A DNA stretch of 9,329 bases from a bacterium. Its GTDB lineage: Bacteria; SAR324; XYD2-FULL-50-16. Positions 7,107-9,329 of this stretch are shown piece after piece. The notes under the pieces are model-generated. The model saw only the letters and a program-made list of their open reading frames with translations, made no database searches and had not been told where the DNA came from. Position 1 is the stretch's first letter. Every line of letters starts with the position of its first letter. The DNA lies in contig JAJRZQ010000032.1 in the NCBI GenBank assembly GCA_024275165.1, positions 1-9,329 of the forward strand. Reading direction: 5' to 3'. Position numbers and translations under genes: made by a program.

Positions 7107-7172
7107 TCAAATGATAAAAATGATAACCAAAGGAAGGCACCACTTTTCTCGGTATTTTTTTATTATAGCCAT
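7107..7172 (-). pseudogene. 5' portion of the membrane gene, cut off by an in-frame TGA
   Basis: Starting from an ATG at 7172, this frame encodes a basic N-terminus (AIIKKYREK) followed by hydrophobic residues (LPLVIIFII), then TGA, then Phe and the start of the 231-residue protein. Upstream lies AAGGAAGG about 10 bases from the ATG, an acceptable ribosome binding site. Basic residues followed by a hydrophobic helix is the normal start of a membrane protein. The helix continues across the TGA into FMIWSFAVPLLLTF, so the TGA probably replaces a Trp (TGG) codon. I infer this is the original start of the gene. Confidence 0.6.
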
Positions 7173-7279
7173 ACTGCTTACGCCCTTCCTTTAATATCGT
7201 GCTGTTGTTAAAAAAATTCCATCGTACTAATGGACCGAAAAATTCAGACAAAAACCGCATGAGGATTACCTACCCTGAA

Positions 7280-7954
7280 TCAACTCGCCTCAAACAAATC
7301 GGCGTACTCCGGTTTGATCGGTTGGATCTTGCCATAGGCCTCGTTGAGTTCGTTCAAGCGCGCGCGATATTTGTCTTGATCCTTCTTTGGAGTCTTTTCC
7401 AGTTCGGACTTAATCACTGAAGAGCCTATTACCGCATGGAGTTGTTTGAGGATATCCGCGTAGTTTTCCGAGGCAACCTGGGGTACCTCTTCTAAAACCT
7501 TACCTTGCCGCTTGTCTATAAAAGTCACGGTTCCCTTTAATTTAGCCCCCAAAGTGATTTTTTCAAGCAGGTCCTTATTGTACCCTTCCTCGTTAAAACG
7601 CACAATCAAGACCTTACCCTGGCATTGGCTACTTTTGCAAACTTTTATCTTAGAACTGCCGATATGGGCATTTTGTTCAACTAAATAACCAAGATTATCC
7701 TTAAATGCCCTGGCTATTTCTTCTGCCTTCCCCGACTCTCTGGGCATCAAGTTCGCTTCTACGACAATCGAGTCGTAACCGATAAAAACGGGTTTTGCGT
7801 TCTTCATCGCGTTGGTAAGCCGCTTAGTTTCTTTTACGGTCTTATAAGTCGTTGCCGCCGAATATACGCCCGTCACCATGGATACTATTTGGCACGAAGC
7901 TAAGGACAGGCTTAAAAAAAGAACTCCCAATAACTTAATGTACAGTTTATTCAT
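7280..7954 (-). CDS. Predicted lipoprotein of unknown function (224 aa)
   Basis: The chosen start gives MNKLYIKLLGVLFLSLSLASC: a short basic N-terminus, a hydrophobic core and a lipobox (LAS-C) with lipidation at C21. The ATG at 7954 is preceded by AAAGGA at a good spacing. An in-frame ATG at 8044 would place 30 unrelated residues before the signal peptide and is rejected. The mature part contains an IGYDSIVVEANL strand, a helix (AEEIARAFKDNLGYLVEQ), a CKSSQC pair, and alternating strands (GKVLIVRF, LKGTVTFIDKRQGKVLEE). This helix-then-'GTVTFIDxxxGKVLEE' layout is vaguely like DUF4410/CsgG-type periplasmic lipoproteins, but I would not assign it. The C-terminal 60 residues are charged and helical. 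The membrane gene of the unknown operon begins 107 bases downstream on the same strand. Confidence 0.8.
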   Translation of the reverse strand: MNKLYIKLLGVLFLSLSLASCQIVSMVTGVYSAATTYKTVKETKRLTNAMKNAKPVFIGYDSIVVEANLMPRESGKAEEIARAFKDNLGYLVEQNAHIGSSKIKVCKSSQCQGKVLIVRFNEEGYNKDLLEKITLGAKLKGTVTFIDKRQGKVLEEVPQVASENYADILKQLHAVIGSSVIKSELEKTPKKDQDKYRARLNELNEAYGKIQPIKPEYADLFEAS

Positions 7955-8202
7955 ATTTTTCCTTTGGGCTAAAAAGTTTAACAAAGCATTTAGCATAATT
8001 CTTTTTTGATTTAAACAACAAAATACATCAATTCCTGGTGTCAATTTTTATTGCGGGGGTTTTAAATTTCTATAGACCCTGTATATATTTGCTATTTTGG
8101 CAGAAAAAAAACTTGTAGAAAAAGATAATTTTAGTTTTATTTTTCATCTATAATATGCTAGATAATTTATGATTTTTTTTCTTAATACTCCGTGAGGAAA
8201 CT
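7955..8202. other. A+T-rich intergenic region between divergent lipoprotein genes
   Basis: About 250 bases with many A and T tracts, presumably holding promoters for both flanking genes. On the minus strand a perfect TTGACA (8044-8039) lies upstream of the 224-aa lipoprotein, but no good -10 hexamer sits at 16-18 bases. On the plus strand a TATAAT lies before the small lipoprotein gene. I see no convincing small ORF or structured RNA here. Confidence 0.5.
8149..8154 (+). promoter_or_regulatory. Candidate -10 element of the small Cys-rich lipoprotein gene
   Basis: A perfect TATAAT lies 48 bases before the start codon, in an A+T-rich stretch. The -35 position (around 8126-8131, TAATTT) matches poorly, so the promoter would be weak, activator-dependent or recognised by another sigma factor. 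Confidence 0.35.
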
Positions 8203-8589
8203 ATGAAATTACAATTTATTTTGTTGTTGATTTTTATTTCATCGGTTTTTGTTGGCTGTAAAAATACCGACGCTACTCCCACTACAACCTCTCCGGCTAC
8301 GAAGGCTTCTTGCGCGGCCAGCAGCGATGGCCCTTTTGAAGTTACCCTTGGCAGCGATCCAAACGGGGTTGGTCTAATCGGCTACCAAGCTAGTTGTACC
8401 TCCGGTTGGACGGAAAACGGAACGATTTCCCCTGTCGGTTACTTAGGGACTTGCGCTATCACTGACTCTACCGGAACAGTACAAAAATTCTTTTGGAATA
8501 GCGGCAACTGCGCCGATGTCTCGGCTTGCAGTACGAAGTGCGCCAAATATCCTATTGCCGGCGATACGGCCGTTTGGACCTCTTTGTAG
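8203..8589 (+). CDS. Small cysteine-rich predicted lipoprotein (128 aa)
   Basis: The N-terminus MKLQFILLLIFISSVFVGC is a textbook lipoprotein signal with lipidation at C19. The start is supported by GAGGAAACT immediately before the ATG. After the lipobox comes a Thr/Pro/Ser-rich linker (about 22-36), then a compact domain with six cysteines: C37, C65, C84, C103, C109 and C113. The even number suggests disulfides in an extracytoplasmic fold. The domain is rich in Gly, Thr and Ser with scattered Trp (GYQASCTSGWTENG, FFWNSGNC, DTAVWTSL). I recognise no family. It is divergent from the 224-aa lipoprotein gene and stands alone on its strand before the downstream toxin-antitoxin operon. It ends with TAG. 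Confidence 0.8.
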   Translation: MKLQFILLLIFISSVFVGCKNTDATPTTTSPATKASCAASSDGPFEVTLGSDPNGVGLIGYQASCTSGWTENGTISPVGYLGTCAITDSTGTVQKFFWNSGNCADVSACSTKCAKYPIAGDTAVWTSL

Positions 8590-8598
8590 TTTTCTGGG

Positions 8599-8663
8599 GC
8601 ATTCATTGTTTGGAGCGGGATTTTCACAAGGCGGCCCATCAATCCAGCCTCAACAGTGAATGC
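8599..8663. repeat. Imperfect inverted repeat (possible 65-nt hairpin)
   Basis: GCATTCATTGTT (8599-8610) and AACAGTGAATGC (8652-8663) are inverted copies with one mismatch, which is a G-T wobble in RNA. Further inward GAG/CTC and GGATT/AATCC also pair, leaving a loop of about 18 bases. There is no T-run after it, so it is not an ordinary terminator of the lipoprotein gene. It lies 10 bases after that gene's stop and just upstream of the antitoxin promoter. Confidence 0.5.
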
Positions 8664-8677
8664 TCGATAGCCGATTC

Positions 8678-8706
8678 TTGACCACTGCGCCCATTAGGCG
8701 TATATT
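8678..8706 (+). promoter_or_regulatory. Sigma70-like promoter of the RHH/RelE operon with internal inverted repeat
   Basis: TTGACC (8678-8683) and TATATT (8701-8706) are separated by exactly 17 bases. The predicted start of transcription is near 8713, about 15 bases before the antitoxin ATG. Inside the spacer CGCC-CATTA-GGCG (8688-8700) is a small inverted repeat abutting the -10 box, a natural candidate operator for the ribbon-helix-helix antitoxin. Confidence 0.65.
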
Positions 8707-8727
8707 AGGAGCAAACAAGGAGAACTC

Positions 8728-8985
8728 ATGCCTAAAACCAAACTCAATCTCAGCTTAGACCAAGACCTGGCCGATTTTGCCAAGGCCTTTGCCGCTGAAA
8801 ACCGCACTTCTGTTGCCGAGGTGATTAATCAGTATCTCTTAAACCTCAAGCGGCAGGTTTCCGGCGAGAGCGTGACTGAAATTCTCGCCCATCCCGCTTT
8901 TTTGCGCGCCTTAGAAGAGACTCGTACCAAGTTGCGAAAGGGTAAGGTGGAGTGGCAAAGCTTTGAAGAGGTTTTTGACAGCTAA
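8728..8985 (+). CDS. Ribbon-helix-helix antitoxin (DUF6364-like)
   Basis: This 85-residue protein starts KTKLNLSLDQDLADFAKAFA and continues NRTSVAEVINQYLLNL. The short strand, the helix, the conserved 'TSVAEVI' turn and the second helix are the MetJ/Arc-type ribbon-helix-helix seen in DUF6364-like antitoxins. Residues from about 50 on (PAFLRALEETRTKLRKGKVEWQSFEEVF) would be the toxin-wrapping tail. The ATG has AAGGAG five bases upstream. The stop overlaps the toxin start as TAATG, the usual coupling in type II toxin-antitoxin operons. It should dimerise, neutralise the downstream toxin and repress its own promoter, whose spacer holds a small inverted repeat. Confidence 0.88.
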   Translation: MPKTKLNLSLDQDLADFAKAFAAENRTSVAEVINQYLLNLKRQVSGESVTEILAHPAFLRALEETRTKLRKGKVEWQSFEEVFDS

Positions 8986-9296
8986 TGGAAGCCTTATTTG
9001 AAAAGGCCTTTGTAGAGGCTGTAAAAAAACATTCTTCCGTCAAAAAACAGGTGGAAAACAAGGTCCGCATGATCATGGAGCATCCCTTGGGTCTGGGTGA
9101 ACCCTTAAAGGGAAATTGGCGTGGGTTTTACTCCTGCCCGATCAAGAAAAGCTTTATCGTCATCTATCTTTATTGCAAGGCTTGCCGCGGCAAAGGGGAC
9201 GATCAATTTGTTGCCTGCGCCGATTGCGGCGACCGACAGGATGAAACCCTTAAATTTGTGATTTTCGGCGCCCATGATCAGGCCTATGGAATATAG
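8985..9296 (+). CDS. RelE/YafQ-like toxin with an inserted Cys4 knuckle
   Basis: This 103-residue protein is predicted to be a ribosome-dependent mRNA-cleaving toxin of the RelE/ParE superfamily. It opens with helices (residues 2-33), then has the family pattern GEPLKGNWRGFYSCPIKKSFIVIYLY and ends with FVIFGAHDQAYGI. The closing 'F-G-x-H-D-x-x-Y' is like the YafQ/HigB-type C-terminus, where the His acts in catalysis. Between the last two strands lies CKAC-x10-CADC (C64, C67, C78, C81), spaced like a zinc-binding knuckle that ordinary RelE proteins lack. It overlaps the antitoxin stop by one base (TAATG). Family membership is well supported; the zinc role and enzymatic activity are inferred. 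It ends with TAG. Confidence 0.85.
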   Translation: MEALFEKAFVEAVKKHSSVKKQVENKVRMIMEHPLGLGEPLKGNWRGFYSCPIKKSFIVIYLYCKACRGKGDDQFVACADCGDRQDETLKFVIFGAHDQAYGI

Positions 9297-9300
9297 CATT

Positions 9301-9316
9301 GGGCGGTGCGTCGCCC
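9301..9316. other. Short hairpin after the toxin gene
   Basis: GGGCG (9301-9305) and CGCCC (9312-9316) form a 5-bp G+C-rich stem with a 6-base loop, starting four bases after the toxin stop. The bases after it (CGAGGCTTCTTTA) contain some T but no clean T-run before the window ends. It may be part of a terminator that continues beyond the window. Confidence 0.3.
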
Positions 9317-9329
9317 CGAGGCTTCTTTA

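Noticed and set aside
4370-7172. Alternative genetic code or selenocysteine as explanation for the in-frame TAG and TGA
   Set aside because: Both codons serve as normal stops in other genes of this window, and one TAG plus one TGA in adjacent genes is better explained by mutation or sequencing error. No selenocysteine insertion hairpin was evident next to the TGA.
7033-7260. 75-codon minus-strand ORF overlapping the start of the membrane gene
   Set aside because: Its sequence lacks the membrane-protein start pattern and most of it lies in the spacer or out of frame with the better-supported gene from 7172.
7955-8044. 30-residue N-terminal extension of the 224-aa lipoprotein
   Set aside because: It would bury the signal peptide and lipobox; the ATG at 7954 has a good ribosome binding site.
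8439-8642. 67-codon minus-strand ORF opposite the small lipoprotein gene
   Set aside because: No ribosome binding site or recognisable features; the plus-strand frame has a clear lipoprotein signal.
8599-8663. Integron attC site
   Set aside because: The core sequences RYYYAAC and GTTRRRY are not present in the required order, although the hairpin shape is superficially similar.
1-9329. CRISPR array, tRNA, rRNA, transposase or insertion sequence ends
   Set aside because: I read for direct repeats with spacers, tRNA-like cloverleafs and transposase motifs and found none.

Overview
This window looks like the trailing edge of a conjugative transfer module from a plasmid or integrative conjugative element, followed by cargo genes and two toxin-antitoxin-type pairs. 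The host appears to be a Gram-negative bacterium: the relaxase is a MobF/TrwC type, the coupling-protein remnant is TrwB/TraD-like, and two predicted lipoproteins carry classical lipoboxes. I cannot name the phylum from the sequence alone. The transfer genes look richer in G+C than the A+T-richer middle section (about 4230-8200), which suggests a mosaic of different origins.

Region 1 (1-3428, + strand) is the conjugation block. It holds the 3' end of a type IV coupling protein, a 71-codon helical protein with a strong ribosome binding site, and a complete MobF relaxase-helicase (971 aa) whose start overlaps the preceding stop as TGATG. The order T4CP, small gene, relaxase resembles trwB-trwC. 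Together these genes would recruit, nick and unwind the transferred strand.

Region 2 (3560-4279, - strand) is a DUF4160 / DUF2442-HTH pair with overlapping genes. It has a good sigma70-like promoter (TTGACT, 17 bp, CATAAT) whose spacer contains a short palindrome, consistent with autoregulation by the HTH protein.

Region 3 (4370-7172, - strand) is a two-gene operon I do not recognise: a membrane protein with about six transmembrane segments and a large (up to 682-residue) mostly helical soluble protein, with an 11-nt gene overlap. Both genes carry a premature in-frame stop near the 5' end (TGA at codon 22 of the membrane gene, TAG at codon 47 of the large gene). Each frame is open up to a plausible start upstream, and the large gene's upstream start has a good ribosome binding site. 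This is the most unusual feature of the window: either a recently inactivated accessory system, sequencing errors, or recoding.

Region 4 (7280-8589) has two divergently transcribed predicted lipoproteins of unknown function, separated by an A+T-rich intergenic region. One of them is small and has six cysteines in its mature part besides the lipidated one.

Region 5 (8590-9329, + strand) is a type II toxin-antitoxin operon: a ribbon-helix-helix antitoxin and a RelE/YafQ-like toxin with an inserted Cys4 (CxxC-x10-CxxC) knuckle. It has a clear promoter, a TAATG gene overlap, and an upstream 65-nt imperfect inverted repeat. Such pairs are typical stabilisers of mobile elements.
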